Positions 49,218-59,209 of a DNA stretch of 64,000 nt are shown here, in pieces. This DNA comes from Ruminococcus flavefaciens. GTDB lineage: Bacteria > Bacillota > Clostridia > Oscillospirales > Ruminococcaceae. A program made the position numbers and the translations under genes. Under the pieces are notes generated by a model. The model searched no databases and was not told where the DNA came from. It saw only the letters and a program-made list of their open reading frames with translations. The stretch's first letter is position 1, and the number at the start of each line of letters is the position of its first letter. The stretch covers positions 62,334-126,333 of the forward strand of contig NZ_FNWV01000003.1 of the NCBI RefSeq assembly GCF_900108555.1. Reading direction: 5' to 3'.

Positions 49218-50539
49218 GTTTATTTAAGGAGATTGATAACATGATCATTGACAAAATTTCGGAGGAATTCCCTGTTCTCACAGAGGCTGAGAAGGAGAGA
49301 ATTTTTGCAATGAGCGAAAAAAAGTACAACATGGACAACCATGACAAAGAAAACGTGGGGTTCGATGATGAGTCAGAAGTAAGAGGAGTTGAACAGTACA
49401 ATAGACCTATATTATCCAGATTAACAAGCTTAGCAGCTGCGGCAGTCATACTCGTAGCAGGTATTTCGGGCGGTACAGCATTCATGAAATACAAAAAGAA
49501 TAATTCCGCTGCTACTGAAATGAATGATCCAACAGAAGCTGCTACAGAAACAATTACAGAAAAAGAAGAAAAACAAGATATTGCATCAGAATGTGCAGAA
49601 ATAGCTTACAGGCTTACAAACAGATTTGCCGAACTTGAAAATAAATACTATAATCACGCATTGAGTGTAGATAATAACGATACTCTTACATTTAATGTAT
49701 ATAATTCAGATGTACCCGGACAGAAAGCGACCGAAAAGCACTATTTCAGAGTTACCGATACTGATTTCCAGTCAGGCGATGACCTGAAGAACGGTTTAAA
49801 GAGCATATTCACAGATGAGCTGTATGAAAGGCTTTTCAGTGTAAACTCAGGCGAAGACTATGAGACTCTTATTATAGAGCCGCAGTACATCTATCTTTTC
49901 TCAAGTTCTGATTTCGATACGGATCTCAGTAAATACGAAAAGAATTCGGCTATAGATTTAGCTGATGTAAATTATCATTCTCTGGATTTCATTACCTATA
50001 ACGAAGGATTTTATGTTTCATCATACTATAACAAGCCGGTTGAAAACGGCAGCTTTTCAAGCTATCCTAACGTTATAAAAATAAAGAAGAATGGTTTCTC
50101 GGCAACTGTATTTGCTAATTTTAATCCTTTTGTCAACACTGAGACATCAAAGGTCGGCACAAATTTACAGTTCGACTTCGTTTGTGAAGAAGGCGAATGG
50201 AAAATAAGTGATATCACTGTGGGACGTAATATGGAAAGTGCAGCAGCATATGCTATAAAGGACTATTTCATAAACGATTGTGATGATTACGATATTAATG
50301 ACCTTATGATATCAAAAGATGTGGTAATTAATGATCTTGAAGAGGATGTTATTATTTTAAGCAGTAATGGTGATAAAAGCTGTAAGGTATACTGTATCAT
50401 CAAAGATAAAAACGGCAATGATTTCCTCGAATTCAAAGCCACTGTCGTATTTACAAATGACGGGTTCAAATACGGCAGGAATATACGTGACCGTTCCGGA
50501 TTCAGCCTTACCGATATTAAGGTAAAGGAATTACAATAA
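49214..50539 (+). CDS. Membrane-anchored protein, probable anti-sigma partner
   Basis: 441 aa. A cytoplasmic N-terminus of about 70 residues (EEFPVLTEAEKERIFAMSEKK), one TM (about 75-93, LAAAAVILVAGISGG), then a large extracytoplasmic domain of unknown fold. Starting at TTG 49214 overlaps the sigma stop by 4 bp with GGAGGGG upstream; ATG 49241 with its own AAGGAG is an alternative. No zinc-type anti-sigma motif. Function is inferred from position and topology. Confidence 0.7.
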   Translation: MSLFKEIDNMIIDKISEEFPVLTEAEKERIFAMSEKKYNMDNHDKENVGFDDESEVRGVEQYNRPILSRLTSLAAAAVILVAGISGGTAFMKYKKNNSAATEMNDPTEAATETITEKEEKQDIASECAEIAYRLTNRFAELENKYYNHALSVDNNDTLTFNVYNSDVPGQKATEKHYFRVTDTDFQSGDDLKNGLKSIFTDELYERLFSVNSGEDYETLIIEPQYIYLFSSSDFDTDLSKYEKNSAIDLADVNYHSLDFITYNEGFYVSSYYNKPVENGSFSSYPNVIKIKKNGFSATVFANFNPFVNTETSKVGTNLQFDFVCEEGEWKISDITVGRNMESAAAYAIKDYFINDCDDYDINDLMISKDVVINDLEEDVIILSSNGDKSCKVYCIIKDKNGNDFLEFKATVVFTNDGFKYGRNIRDRSGFSLTDIKVKELQ

Positions 50540-50543
50540 CATG

Positions 50544-50572
50544 AAAAAGCTCCCTTTTAGGGAGCTTTCTTC
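50544..50572 (+). terminator. Terminator of ECF operon
   Basis: AAAAGCTCCC / GGGAGCTTT with TTA-rich loop and TTCTT tail, just before the convergent GH5 gene's stop. Confidence 0.75.
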
Positions 50573-50573
50573 T

Positions 50574-51764
50574 TTAGTTATGCTTTTTTCTTACACAAAG
50601 ACCTGCCATAGGATCTTTGTTCTTTACGCCTTTAACTATGGCTTCTATGATAGCAGGCTGAGTCTGTGTGAGCTTGCGCCTGTCAAAGAGCGCGAGACCG
50701 TACTGTCCGTTGAAGCCGTTGTCCCAGTATATGGGCGTTATACCGTTCTTTGCGGCAGTTCCTGCAACAAAACCGTTGTAATACGCTCGGTTCTCGGCTA
50801 TTTTATTGGATATAGCCTCATTTGCTGCACCCTTGTCGATACAGCCGAATTCTCCGAGTACAACAGGTATGCCCTTGTCGATATACTTCTTTTTCAGCTT
50901 TTCAAACTGGAACCGCATATGGTTCTCGTCGCCCCAGTTGGCAACGCTGTCGGGTGAAAGCCCGTACTCATCGGATATTTTCTGCCCTTTTTCGCCCCAC
51001 AGGAAAACGTCCTTTTCCTCTTCGCCGCAGTAGTCCCACGGATCGTAAAAATGCACGGAAAGGATAAGCCTTCCCTCATCGGCGGTATTGCCCTTGTCCT
51101 CGGGGAAGCAGAAGCCGTAATCCCCGCAGGTATAGTCTATATTGGTATTCCAGCCGCAGACCATGAGCCAGCGGTGGGTATTGTTCTTGCCACATTCGCG
51201 GACAGTATCAACGAATATGCGGTTGTAATCATTGATATTCACGTAATACTCGGGTACGGGATCGTGGTATATACCGTCAAAGACCTCGTTCATGCTCTCG
51301 AATATGAGGTGCTCGTCAAGGTCGGCAAAGCGTTCAGCCACCTGCTTCCACACAGCCCTGAATTTCTTCTTTATGCGTTCCTGATCTTCTTCATCACAGA
51401 ACAGCCAGCCGCCTTTTATGGTGTGGTAGGCATCGCCGTGGATATTGATTATCACGAACATTTCCCTTTTATAGCAGTAATCAACTACCTCTGCTATCCT
51501 TTCGAGCCATTCATGGTCTATCATATAGCCGTTTTCATCATCTATCTTACTGAGGTAGGTTATAGGTATCCTTACGGTGTTAAAGCCTGCATCGGCAACT
51601 GCGTCTATTATCTCCTGTGAGGTTTTCGGATTGCCCCATACAGTCTCGCTGGGTATACCGCCGAAATTCGCTTCGAGAGTATTTCCGCAGTTCCAGCCCA
51701 CACCCATTTTTTCTGCAATGTCAGCCGATGAAGCTGTAAATATCCTATTGTCTTTTATCCCCAT
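50574..51764 (-). CDS. GH5 family glycoside hydrolase (endoglucanase-like), no signal peptide
   Basis: 396 aa from ATG 51764 (AAAGGAG upstream). A (beta/alpha)8 glycosidase: GVGWNCGNTLEA, acid/base E in FESMNEVFDG, nucleophile E in PVVLGEFGCID, and IHGDAYH. There is no signal peptide, CBM or dockerin, unlike the secreted cellulases of this genus, so it probably cleaves imported beta-glucan or mannan oligosaccharides in the cytoplasm. Confidence 0.9.
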   Translation of the reverse strand: MGIKDNRIFTASSADIAEKMGVGWNCGNTLEANFGGIPSETVWGNPKTSQEIIDAVADAGFNTVRIPITYLSKIDDENGYMIDHEWLERIAEVVDYCYKREMFVIINIHGDAYHTIKGGWLFCDEEDQERIKKKFRAVWKQVAERFADLDEHLIFESMNEVFDGIYHDPVPEYYVNINDYNRIFVDTVRECGKNNTHRWLMVCGWNTNIDYTCGDYGFCFPEDKGNTADEGRLILSVHFYDPWDYCGEEEKDVFLWGEKGQKISDEYGLSPDSVANWGDENHMRFQFEKLKKKYIDKGIPVVLGEFGCIDKGAANEAISNKIAENRAYYNGFVAGTAAKNGITPIYWDNGFNGQYGLALFDRRKLTQTQPAIIEAIVKGVKNKDPMAGLCVRKKHN

Positions 51765-51927
51765 TACATCGGTATCTCCTTTCGCAGAATAATAAACTGT
51801 CATTATATCAGATTTGTGCTGTATTATAATTTACATATTCATTATACCATAACTTTTCCACTGTTTTCAACCTACAGTTGAAACAGAAGATTATATACTA
51901 CAAAAAAGCGTTTTTTCTACCCATGTA

Positions 51928-51956
51928 TTGACACTGCTCCTTAAAACAGGTACAAT
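51928..51956 (+). promoter_or_regulatory. Promoter of Fe-ADH operon
   Basis: TTGACA (51928-51933), 17 bp, TACAAT (51951-51956). A divergent GH5 promoter (TTGAAA, 18 bp, TATAAT) lies at about 51841-51870. Confidence 0.75.
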
Positions 51957-52006
51957 AATATAATAGGTAATAAAAGAGAATCTTATATAACGAATGAGGT
52001 AAAAAT

Positions 52007-53098
52007 ATGATGTTTTTCATGCCTGCAAAGGTAATTTATGAACCTGACTGCGTTGTTTCTCACAGCAAAGACCTGTCAGCTCTCGGTTCTCACGCACTTA
52101 TAGTTACAGGACATAATTCTTCACAGCGAAACGGCTCTCTTGATGATGTTATCACTGCACTTGAGATGCACGGAGTAAAATATACCATATTCAATGAGAC
52201 AGAGGAGAACCCTTCCGTTGAAACTGTTATGAAAGCACGGGATATAGGGCTTTCCTGCGGTGCTGACTTCGTTATCGGAGTGGGCGGCGGTTCAGCTCTC
52301 GATGCTTCAAAGGCTGTAGCAGTAATGATGAAAAATCCCGAAAGCTCATGGGAGCTTATGTATGACAGCACTGCTTCTCCGCAGCATCTGCCATTGGCTG
52401 CTGTTCCAACTACCTGCGGAACAGGCTCTGAGGCAACGGGAGTTTCTGTACTCACGCGGCACGACCTGAAAACAAAAATGTCTATGGTACATAAGGTATT
52501 CCCCAGCCTCGCGCTATGCGACGGCAAATATCTGCTTACTGCTCCTAAGCAGCTCCTTGCAAATACTGCTGTTGATGCTCTCAGCCATATGATAGAAAGC
52601 TATATCCACGCCTCTGCTTCTTATCTAAGCCGTATGTGCGCCGATAATGGCATGAAGCTCTGGAAAAGCTGCAAGGACTTCCTTGCAGGAGATATGCCTC
52701 TTGACATAAATACTGCCAATGACCTGCTCACGGCTTCTACGCTGGGCGGAATGGCTATTGCTCAGACAGGCACGTCCATTCCTCACGGTCTGAGCTACAC
52801 TCTCACCTATGAGGGCGGTATCCCACACGGTGCGGCTGTGGGAGCTTTCCAGCGAGGCTATCTCAGAAACGCCGACCGCTCCGACCGTGAACACGTTCTG
52901 TCTGTGACGGGCTTTGCCGATACGGACGAGCTGGGGCAGTTCATTGCTGATATCAGCCCTGTAAATGCGTCACAGGAGCTTCTGGAAAAGGCTGCGGATA
53001 ATCTTATCTGCAATCCCAAAAAGCTTGCAAGCTGTCCATATAATGTAAACGCGGACGTTATACGCGATATTATCGGAGGTGTCATATGTTCTGGCTGA
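52007..53098 (+). CDS. Iron-containing alcohol dehydrogenase
   Basis: 363 aa. NAD(P)-binding GVGGGSALDASKA, the PTTCGTGSEATGVSV motif, and metal ligands in VDALSHMIESY and SIPHGLSYTLTYEGGIPHG. Oxidises or reduces an alcohol/aldehyde; fermentation or sugar-alcohol role likely, exact substrate unknown. ATG behind GAGGT. Overlaps the next gene by 13 bp. Confidence 0.9.
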   Translation: MMFFMPAKVIYEPDCVVSHSKDLSALGSHALIVTGHNSSQRNGSLDDVITALEMHGVKYTIFNETEENPSVETVMKARDIGLSCGADFVIGVGGGSALDASKAVAVMMKNPESSWELMYDSTASPQHLPLAAVPTTCGTGSEATGVSVLTRHDLKTKMSMVHKVFPSLALCDGKYLLTAPKQLLANTAVDALSHMIESYIHASASYLSRMCADNGMKLWKSCKDFLAGDMPLDINTANDLLTASTLGGMAIAQTGTSIPHGLSYTLTYEGGIPHGAAVGAFQRGYLRNADRSDREHVLSVTGFADTDELGQFIADISPVNASQELLEKAADNLICNPKKLASCPYNVNADVIRDIIGGVICSG

Positions 53099-54186
53099 TA
53101 CTTTTTGCACTTACAGGCATTATATGTCTTGGCGGCATCTTTTATCTTCTCACAAGATTTCATAAATTCGGCTTTATGCAGAAAATAGCCGAAAATCACA
53201 AGAAGCTCTCATGGCTGCTGTGCCTTCTACCTTTGATCGGTATAGGTTGTTTCGGTGTGATAAACATTTATGCGGTAGTTATCATATTTCTTCATCTGGC
53301 AGCCTTCTGGCTCATAGCTGACCTTATTGGAAAAATAGTCCGCAAGGCAATAAAAAAAGAACGCCGCTTCTATATCGAAGGAGTTCTGGTCATACTCTTT
53401 ACGGCTGTGTATCTCACTTTCGGCTGGATAAATGCCCACGATGTAAAAAGGACTTCCTACACAGTCCACACCGATAAGCCCATAGCAGGCGGAAGTCTCA
53501 GGATAGTAGGCATTGCGGACTCTCACCTCGGCATTACCCTTGACGGTGAAAAATTCACAAAGGAAATGAAGCGTATACAAGCGGAAGAGCCCGATGTGGT
53601 AGTGGTCGCAGGAGACTTCGTTGACGATGAGTCATGCCGCGAGGATATGGTTGCAGCCTGCAAGGCTTTAGGCGAGCTGAAAACCACCTACGGCGTTTAT
53701 TTTACAGTGGGCAATCACGATAAGGGCTATTATGAATCGGGACACCGCGACTTCACTATTGACGACCTCTACAGCGAGCTCGAAAAGAACAATGTTACAC
53801 TCCTTGAGGACGATGTAGTTGAGGTTAACGACACTTTCCGCATAGTCGGCAGACTTGATAAACACTATAAGGAACGTGAGGACATAAAAACTCTCACGAA
53901 AGACCTTGACGACTCAAAGTTCGAGCTTATCCTCGATCATCAGCCTAACGACTACGATAACGAAGCTGCCGCAGGCGCTGACCTTGTTTTCTCGGGACAT
54001 ACCCACGGCGGACATATATGGCCCTCAGGCTATATCGGACTGCTCATAGGTGCAAACGATGCTGTTTACGGTGCAAAGACCATAGACAATACGGAATTCA
54101 TCGTTACCTCGGGCATATCGGGCTGGGCAATACCTTTTAAAACAGGCTGTATCTCGGAATATGTAGTCATGGACGTTACAAATTAA
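53086..54186 (+). CDS. Membrane-anchored metallophosphoesterase (YkuE-like)
   Basis: 366 aa. N-terminal TMs (about 1-20, 40-60, 100-120), then the calcineurin-type core: GIADSHLG, VVAGDFVDD, TVGNHDKG, ILDHQPND, FSGHTHGGHIW. All metal ligands are present. Relatives hydrolyse lipid or phosphoester substrates at the membrane. Cotranscribed with Fe-ADH and a PARG-like gene. Confidence 0.88.
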   Translation: MFWLILFALTGIICLGGIFYLLTRFHKFGFMQKIAENHKKLSWLLCLLPLIGIGCFGVINIYAVVIIFLHLAAFWLIADLIGKIVRKAIKKERRFYIEGVLVILFTAVYLTFGWINAHDVKRTSYTVHTDKPIAGGSLRIVGIADSHLGITLDGEKFTKEMKRIQAEEPDVVVVAGDFVDDESCREDMVAACKALGELKTTYGVYFTVGNHDKGYYESGHRDFTIDDLYSELEKNNVTLLEDDVVEVNDTFRIVGRLDKHYKEREDIKTLTKDLDDSKFELILDHQPNDYDNEAAAGADLVFSGHTHGGHIWPSGYIGLLIGANDAVYGAKTIDNTEFIVTSGISGWAIPFKTGCISEYVVMDVTN

Positions 54187-54198
54187 GAAGATGTATTT

Positions 54199-54993
54199 AT
54201 GAATAATATCACTATTGCAAACGAGACCATAAAAATTACCGAAAACGGCTTCTACGAGCTGAACGGCAAGCGCATAGACATTAAAGGCGATCCCCGTGCA
54301 GTAGAAGTTATAAGTCCGCAAAAGGGTGCTGAGCTTATTGAAAAGCTCGTTATCAGCGGCGAGGAAATGTGCAGCATAACTGTTACTAAGGATGACTCCT
54401 TTTCAGCCGCAGGCAGATTTGAACGCCCCTTTGTTATGAACTTCGCCAACGCTCACAAGGCAGGAGGCGGCTTCAGATTGGGCGCAAACGCTCAGGAAGA
54501 GGCTCTTTGCAGATGCAGCACCCTGTATGCTTCCATAACCTCTTCTGAGGCTAAAAAGATGTATCTTTACAATAATACGCATATCAGTCCGGTAGAGTCT
54601 GACTATATGCTCTATTCACCTGATGTATGTGTTTTCCGCGATAATAAATGTGAGCCTATGGAGCAGCCGTTCATGACTTCGGTCATAACTGTACCTGCTC
54701 CCAACAGAAGAGGTGCAGCTATATTCGCCTCAAATAAGAAGATCGCAGAGACTATGACAAGGCGCATAAGGATATTGCTTGCAGTCGCCGCTGAACACGG
54801 TCATAAAAATATTATACTGGGTGCATGGGGCTGCGGAGCTTTCGGCAATAAGTCCGAGGACGTTGCAGGCTATTTCCGAAAAGTCATCATAGACGAGGGC
54901 TACGGAAAGCTATTCGGGAATATTTGCTTTGCCATTTATTCAGGCGGAAACGATAAGAAGTACAATATCTTCAAAAATACATTTGAACAGTAA
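54199..54993 (+). CDS. TIGR02452-type macrodomain protein, PARG-like
   Basis: 264 aa. The bacterial poly(ADP-ribose) glycohydrolase signature GGGFRLGANAQEE (GGG-x6-8-QEE) is complete, with the adjacent NFANAHKAGGG and the ILGAWGCGAFGN macrodomain loop. It would remove ADP-ribose from proteins or nucleic acids. Third gene of the Fe-ADH operon. Start ATG 54199, 12 bp after the phosphoesterase stop. Confidence 0.87.
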   Translation: MNNITIANETIKITENGFYELNGKRIDIKGDPRAVEVISPQKGAELIEKLVISGEEMCSITVTKDDSFSAAGRFERPFVMNFANAHKAGGGFRLGANAQEEALCRCSTLYASITSSEAKKMYLYNNTHISPVESDYMLYSPDVCVFRDNKCEPMEQPFMTSVITVPAPNRRGAAIFASNKKIAETMTRRIRILLAVAAEHGHKNIILGAWGCGAFGNKSEDVAGYFRKVIIDEGYGKLFGNICFAIYSGGNDKKYNIFKNTFEQ

Positions 54994-55019
54994 AAAGGGT
55001 ACACATAGTGTACCCTTTT
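54993..55019. terminator. Bidirectional terminator
   Basis: AAAAGGGTACAC (54993-55004) / GTGTACCCTTTT (55008-55019), a 12-bp stem with loop ATA between convergent genes; A- and T-tracts lie on both sides. Confidence 0.85.
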
Positions 55020-55023
55020 ATTA

Positions 55024-55803
55024 TTATGATTTTTCGATAAGTGCTTTTCTCATAAGTATAAGATCGAATACATCTACGTCATCATCATAGTCGAAATCAG
55101 CAGCTTCCCAGTTATTGAGAAAAGCATCTGAAGGACGAATCATCCATTTCTTAAAAGTCAGCAGGTCAGCAATATCAAAACTACCGTCAATATTTACGTC
55201 ACCCATGACTTCTTTTGTTTTATCAGGGATATAATACTGCACTTTTATATACTCTTCATCATTTATTTCTTCATAAAATGACTTACTCATGTCCTCTTCG
55301 TAAAAGCCTGCAAAGTCAGGACTCAGACGGATATAGTTCAGTACAGCAGCAAGTCTTTCTGTGTATCTGCCGTAAAAATGCGAAATAGGCGTGATAACAG
55401 CCTTTGTTCCGTCCTCTGCATTTTCGCGGAGCTTTTCTCTTGTCCAGAAATCCGTATCGGGTACTCCAAAATTTTCATACAAGCAATTAGAAAAATACTC
55501 ATATACAGTATGAACTCCATCATCTCCGAACACTTCATATGAATACACAGTTTTTTCGGGCTTGAGGTAAACTGCAGGATATACCCCCTTTTCCAGCAGC
55601 TCCGAAACTCTTGATGCTGTCCAGATATCAGCAGCATCTATGCCTTTCTCACTGAACAGATCTTCAATAGAACCGTCCTTTGTCATCGTGTAAATATCAT
55701 AATAGGAATAGCTTTCCTTTACTTCGGCAGAAGCTATCATCGTACCTGCCATAGATGCAAATATTACTGACGACATTATCACAGACATTATCTTTTTTCT
55801 CAT
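55024..55803 (-). CDS. Secreted dockerin-containing protein
   Basis: 259 aa. Signal peptide to ASAEV (residues 1-26), an N-terminal domain of about 170 residues without recognised enzyme motifs, and a C-terminal type I dockerin with two calcium loops (GDVNIDGSFDIADLLTFKKW; DFDYDDDVDVFDLILMRKAL). It would dock to a cohesin of the cellulosome. ATG 55803 behind AAAGGGG. Confidence 0.85.
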   Translation of the reverse strand: MRKKIMSVIMSSVIFASMAGTMIASAEVKESYSYYDIYTMTKDGSIEDLFSEKGIDAADIWTASRVSELLEKGVYPAVYLKPEKTVYSYEVFGDDGVHTVYEYFSNCLYENFGVPDTDFWTREKLRENAEDGTKAVITPISHFYGRYTERLAAVLNYIRLSPDFAGFYEEDMSKSFYEEINDEEYIKVQYYIPDKTKEVMGDVNIDGSFDIADLLTFKKWMIRPSDAFLNNWEAADFDYDDDVDVFDLILMRKALIEKS

Positions 55804-55861
55804 GACGATCAACCCCTTTAAATATATCATATAAACTATAACACATTGTGTTATTAAACAT

Positions 55862-55890
55862 ATTATACAATAATCAATATTGATTGTCAA
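55862..55890 (-). promoter_or_regulatory. Promoter of dockerin gene
   Basis: TTGACA (55885-55890), 17 bp, TATAAT (55862-55867); a perfect consensus match with a small palindrome (AATCAATATTGATT) in the spacer. Confidence 0.85.
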
Positions 55891-55902
55891 TAAAAAGATG
55901 CA

Positions 55903-56649
55903 TTATTTTGTAGTCAGCATAACAGGACAGTGGTCGCTGCCCATAATATCCGTCAGTATCTCGGAATCTTTCACGCGTTCCATAAACCTGTCGGATACAA
56001 CGAAATAGTCTATACGCCAGCCTGCGTTCTTTTCACGAGCCTTGAAGCGATAAGACCACCACGAATAAGTAACTGTATCGGGATAGAGCTTTCTGAATGT
56101 ATCGGTAAAGCCTGCTCCGAGAAGCTCCGTGAACTTGCCGCGCTCCTCATCCGAGAAGCCTGCGTTTCCGCGGTTGGTCTTTGGGTTTTTCAGGTCTATC
56201 TCCTCATGTGCTACGTTCAGGTCGCCGCAGTACACAACAGGCTTTTTCTTGTCAAGTTCGGAGAGATATGCTCTCATATCGTCCTCGAACTCCATACGGT
56301 AGTCGATACGCTTCAAGCCGTCCTGTGCATTCGGCACATAGCAGCATACGAAATAAAAGTCATCGTACTCGCAGGTGATGACTCTGCCCTCGTCCATATG
56401 AGTACCGTTTATGCCGTATGTAACGGACATAGGCTCGGTCTTGCTGAATACAGCTGTACCAGAATAGCCTTTCTTTACTGCGCTGTGAAAATATATATGA
56501 TAACCCTCGGGCTTGAAGTCAGCCTGATCGGGCTGCATTTTTGTTTCCTGCAAGCAGAATATATCAGCGTCCGCAGCCTTGAAAAAGTCCTCAAAGCCCT
56601 TTTGCAGACAAGCACGAAAACCGTTTACGTTCCATGATATGAGCTTCAT
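55903..56649 (-). CDS. xth: Exodeoxyribonuclease III / AP endonuclease
   Basis: 248 aa, full length. Motifs SWNVNGFRAC, CLQETKMQ, YCGDLNVAHEEIDL, NAGFSDEERG and GSDHCPV give the complete ExoIII/ExoA active site. Repairs abasic sites and 3'-blocked ends. Single gene. Confidence 0.95.
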   Translation of the reverse strand: MKLISWNVNGFRACLQKGFEDFFKAADADIFCLQETKMQPDQADFKPEGYHIYFHSAVKKGYSGTAVFSKTEPMSVTYGINGTHMDEGRVITCEYDDFYFVCCYVPNAQDGLKRIDYRMEFEDDMRAYLSELDKKKPVVYCGDLNVAHEEIDLKNPKTNRGNAGFSDEERGKFTELLGAGFTDTFRKLYPDTVTYSWWSYRFKAREKNAGWRIDYFVVSDRFMERVKDSEILTDIMGSDHCPVMLTTK

Positions 56650-56662
56650 TGTAATACCTCCG

Positions 56663-56697
56663 AAAAAATTTCTCCGCAGCCATACCGACTGCGGAGA
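56663..56697 (-). terminator. Terminator after 817-aa gene
   Basis: TCTCCGCAG (56671-56679) / CTGCGGAGA (56689-56697) followed on the minus strand by TTTTTT. Confidence 0.85.
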
Positions 56698-56755
56698 CTT
56701 TATATTATTATAGCATATAATTACAAGTAAATCAACGGGTGCAGTGTCACGCTGC

Positions 56756-59209
56756 TTAATACCCTCTGTTTATCAATAATCTGAGCGCATTTAAGTCTTC
56801 GTCTGAAAAATGTCTGTAATAGCTGTCACTGCTTTCATCTGCCGTGCCGTAATGTTTTTCGATAAGTACGGTATCATCGCCCCATTCAGGTTTAGTGGCT
56901 CTTAAATCAGGGATATATATCACGAATTCATATTTCTCAGTCTCAACTACGATAGTATAATATCCTTTCATATGTCTGTCGCCATGCTTTGAACCTGACT
57001 TAAACTCGCTTCCGTGCAGCATCCAGAAATCCTCGTCTCCGCCTTCTTTTTCAAGCGTACTGAACATTCTCTCCAAAACATATCCGTACATTTCAGTTGT
57101 ATCACTGTCTGTGATGACCTTTATACTTGAATCAGACATTATACCGCCAATAAGTTCAGGATACAAACAGTATTCGTGAAGATTATTATCTCTTTTGATC
57201 TCTGCATAGTTGATCTGTTCATATACATCGTAAACATCGACCATTTCAAAGCTGTCGGAGTCAAATACATAATTTTCAAGTCTGAATGAGTAACCGTTAC
57301 TTTCACTTGAGATCAGCTGACCGCCCTCTGTAAGCACGATTGTATCCATTATTTCAATGTCATTATTTTTACCTGTGATCTGATATTCTGTTTTTCCTCC
57401 GCCAATATCTCTTGACTCGATATTAAATTCGGGATCTCCTGCCCATACAGGTCCAAGCATCTGTTCAATGCCCTTGCTTGCATAAACATAATGAGCAGGT
57501 GATCTCGGAGTCATCGGAGAAACTATACAGTATGTGTATTCACGGTATGTCTCGCCTGTTGACTTGTCGATAATTCTGTATGCAGATACGTCCTCACCGT
57601 TCATTACTGTTTCAATAGTGACCTCTTTACCGTCAAAGGTTCCTTCGCCGTTCATATACATCTTATGGTTTTTGGCATCATAATAAAGATGTCCTCTCAA
57701 AGAAGAATAACCGCCGCTGTACATATCACTGCCTTCAATAACATAATCCGATTCAAGATTATTGTAATTGTCCAAGCCGATGCGCAGTTTTTCCGCAAGC
57801 TGTGAACAATCCGTCATAGTAAGGTATTTCTCTATTATCGGAAGTATTTTATCTTTATCGCTTTCGTTCTTTAATTTGAAGTATTTATAAATGTTACTGT
57901 TATTTGTTGATGCTGATAAATATCCGCTTTCCTTCAAATTAACAGATGATAAATACCAGCATTTTTCTGAAGCATCTTCATATTCCTTATCAGAACAAGT
58001 TACCCATTCCAAAGAAGCTATCTCGTTTATGAAGCTCTCAGGATCGCTCATATTATAATAACGGTAAATAGCACCGTAATACTGTCCACCCTGAGGAACA
58101 CCTATCGTACCTTCCCATGTGCTGTAATTAGGCTTATCAACAATACTTCTGCAAGCTTCTTTTATCTCTTCGATTGTAGCATCACGGGATTCAGTATCAT
58201 ATCCAAGTACAGATTTTATCTCGGATACAAGCTTTTCACAGTCTCTTTCGTCTTTGAGCTTGAAATATCCGTAAGGATAAGTATCTTCTATAATCGGCAT
58301 AAGATATCCGCTTTCGGATACTCTGATACCCATTTCGTAATAGTTATTATAATCAAATTCGTCTTTTCTTACCTTTACCCATTCAAAGTTCGTAAAAGCA
58401 TCTGTAAGAGCTTTTTTATCTGTGATGACAAAATGTGTCAACATCTCATTAGCTAAGCCCTGTCTCGGATAAAATAAAGCCTTATCATTGCTGTTTTCCA
58501 GATGAGTGCTGACAAAGGTACTTAATTCATCCTGAGATACCTTGGTAATATATTCCATGATATCGCTGTCTGCATCTTCAAGCACAAGATCAAGCATATC
58601 ATAAAATACCTGAGTACTACAACTGCGGTATTCCTCACGGAGTATATTTCCCTGCTTATCTGCTTCGTTCCAGAATGAATTGCCGTTTTCAGAAATATCT
58701 ATTTCAAGGTAAGTATCATCTTTCTTATTAATGAACTCAAATCTGACACTTCTGCAAGCCATAGATGTATTTTCTGTCTCTTTGAACTCACCTGATTTTT
58801 CAATGTATTCAATAACTCTGTCTTTTTTATCATTAGCCTTCTTTACCAGCGTACTTGGTCCGCCTGATAAGTTCCATACATACTCTTTCATGTCGCATGA
58901 ATCTTTATTTGCCTTTATCTTTTCAAAAACAGAAGCACCGTCATCTTCTTCGACCAAATTCGGATTATCCTTCATCTTGTTGAAATGATATACTCCGCCG
59001 CCTACAGCTCCGCATACAAGCACGAATACAGCAGCTAAAGCCGCAACTCTTCCCCAACTGTGTTTCGGAGCAATTTCTATTCCGCTTACGCTGTCCTCGT
59101 AATCTGTCATCTCTACAGGCTCAGAGCTGAGCTTTTCCTGCATACGGCTGCGGAATTCATCGCTGCACTTTATCTTTTTAAGAAGGTCATCGTATTCGTT
59201 AGGTCTCAT
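56756..59209 (-). CDS. Large single-pass membrane protein, probable anti-sigma partner
   Basis: 817 aa. A cytoplasmic N-terminus (1-50, KIKCSDEFRSRMQEKL), one TM (about 54-76), then a very large extracytoplasmic region with two related blocks (SGYLMPIIEDTYPYGYFKLK and SGYLSASTNNSNIYKYFKLK) about 120 residues apart. It overlaps the ECF sigma gene by 11 bp. Topology and position suggest membrane control of that sigma factor; fold not recognised. Confidence 0.7.
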   Translation of the reverse strand: MRPNEYDDLLKKIKCSDEFRSRMQEKLSSEPVEMTDYEDSVSGIEIAPKHSWGRVAALAAVFVLVCGAVGGGVYHFNKMKDNPNLVEEDDGASVFEKIKANKDSCDMKEYVWNLSGGPSTLVKKANDKKDRVIEYIEKSGEFKETENTSMACRSVRFEFINKKDDTYLEIDISENGNSFWNEADKQGNILREEYRSCSTQVFYDMLDLVLEDADSDIMEYITKVSQDELSTFVSTHLENSNDKALFYPRQGLANEMLTHFVITDKKALTDAFTNFEWVKVRKDEFDYNNYYEMGIRVSESGYLMPIIEDTYPYGYFKLKDERDCEKLVSEIKSVLGYDTESRDATIEEIKEACRSIVDKPNYSTWEGTIGVPQGGQYYGAIYRYYNMSDPESFINEIASLEWVTCSDKEYEDASEKCWYLSSVNLKESGYLSASTNNSNIYKYFKLKNESDKDKILPIIEKYLTMTDCSQLAEKLRIGLDNYNNLESDYVIEGSDMYSGGYSSLRGHLYYDAKNHKMYMNGEGTFDGKEVTIETVMNGEDVSAYRIIDKSTGETYREYTYCIVSPMTPRSPAHYVYASKGIEQMLGPVWAGDPEFNIESRDIGGGKTEYQITGKNNDIEIMDTIVLTEGGQLISSESNGYSFRLENYVFDSDSFEMVDVYDVYEQINYAEIKRDNNLHEYCLYPELIGGIMSDSSIKVITDSDTTEMYGYVLERMFSTLEKEGGDEDFWMLHGSEFKSGSKHGDRHMKGYYTIVVETEKYEFVIYIPDLRATKPEWGDDTVLIEKHYGTADESSDSYYRHFSDEDLNALRLLINRGY

